Shown here: piece after piece, positions 31,351-31,497 of the stretch
How the letters are laid out: the number at the start of each line of letters is the position of its first letter
Position numbering within the stretch: position 1 is the first letter of the stretch
Assembly (NCBI GenBank): GCA_900095095.1
Contig: FMBT01000256.1
Coordinates: 1-31,497, forward strand
Direction: 5' to 3'
Length of the DNA: 31,497 nt
DNA from: Fragilariopsis cylindrus CCMP1102
Taxonomy: Eukaryota; Bacillariophyta; Bacillariophyceae; Bacillariales; Bacillariaceae
Made by a program: the position numbers and the translations under genes
Notes under the pieces: model-generated
What the model was told of the DNA's origin: nothing
Seen by the model: the letters and a program-made list of their open reading frames with translations, nothing else
The model's database searches: none

Positions 31351-31497
31351 ATGGTTCATGGTAGCATCAGCAGAAGATACTCCTCTCGACGGCGATCATC
31401 GTCCTTTCTACTAATATTGATTCTAATAATTACAGGCATGACTACTTGGATTGGTACTACTGTGGGTATGATAAGGGGCAGAGGCGTCTGTCGTATT
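31351..31497 (+). CDS. 5' part of a secreted or membrane protein gene, truncated by the window end
   Basis: ATG 31351 opens a frame that runs to the last base (49 codons). It reads MVHGSISRRYSSRRRSSS, then a hydrophobic core (FLLILILIITGM). This is an Arg-rich n-region with a signal peptide or anchor. The frame upstream of this ATG holds a stop at about 31222 and no earlier ATG. The product is unknown. Confidence 0.45.
   Translation, partial: MVHGSISRRYSSRRRSSSFLLILILIITGMTTWIGTTVGMIRGRGVCRI

Noticed and set aside
1..31497. CRISPR arrays, tRNA or rRNA genes, prokaryotic operons
   Set aside because: No regularly spaced repeats, no cloverleaf found by eye, and the genes are clearly nuclear eukaryotic with spliceosomal introns.

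Overview
The window looks like about 31.5 kb of nuclear DNA from a diatom or close stramenopile relative. It is AT-rich and gene-dense, with genes on both strands and GT-AG introns mostly 96-221 bp long. Several features point to a diatom: a leucine-rich-repeat protein with a Cys-rich C-terminal cap, signal-plus-transit-type N-termini on two proteins, a glycosyltransferase-like family I associate with diatoms, and ordinary eukaryotic housekeeping genes (TM9SF, proteasome beta-3, TRIP4/Rqt4, WDR74/Nsa1). The genus cannot be read from the sequence.

Layout, left to right. A TM9SF endomembrane protein (+, 5' end off the window) is followed by a large membrane-anchored LRR protein (-). A divergent pair starts with an FAD monooxygenase (+), then a SohB/SppA-type S49 peptidase (+). 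An RlmI-like PUA methyltransferase (-) diverges from a coiled-coil protein of unknown role (+) across a spacer holding four consecutive inverted repeats. Next come a large AAA_16-type ATPase (-), 1.7 kb without a visible gene, and the proteasome subunit beta-3 gene (-). A 2.2 kb repeat-rich spacer follows, with a 9-bp tandem array, a family of palindromic repeats and TIR-like ends. The right third holds a TRIP4/Rqt4-like zinc-finger gene (+), a COX5B-like mitochondrial gene without the zinc cysteines (-), a doubtful small ORF, a PH-TM-acyltransferase-fold-like protein (+), a glycosyltransferase-like protein ending in a CCHC zinc knuckle (-), an unidentified membrane protein candidate (-), WDR74/Nsa1 (-), and the start of a gene running off the right edge (+).

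The genes do not form one pathway. They cover ordinary eukaryotic jobs: secretory membranes, plastid or mitochondrial functions, proteolysis, ribosome biogenesis and rescue, and signalling.

The most pervasive oddity is about ten places where an otherwise convincing gene changes reading frame as if exactly one base were missing, often in a homopolymer. Three fall in the proteasome subunit, which should be essential. I read these mainly as consensus base-deletion errors in the assembly rather than biology, and I name the alternatives. I did not find a convincing new multi-gene system. The best leads are the two unusual domain combinations, the zinc-less COX5B and the structured repeats.
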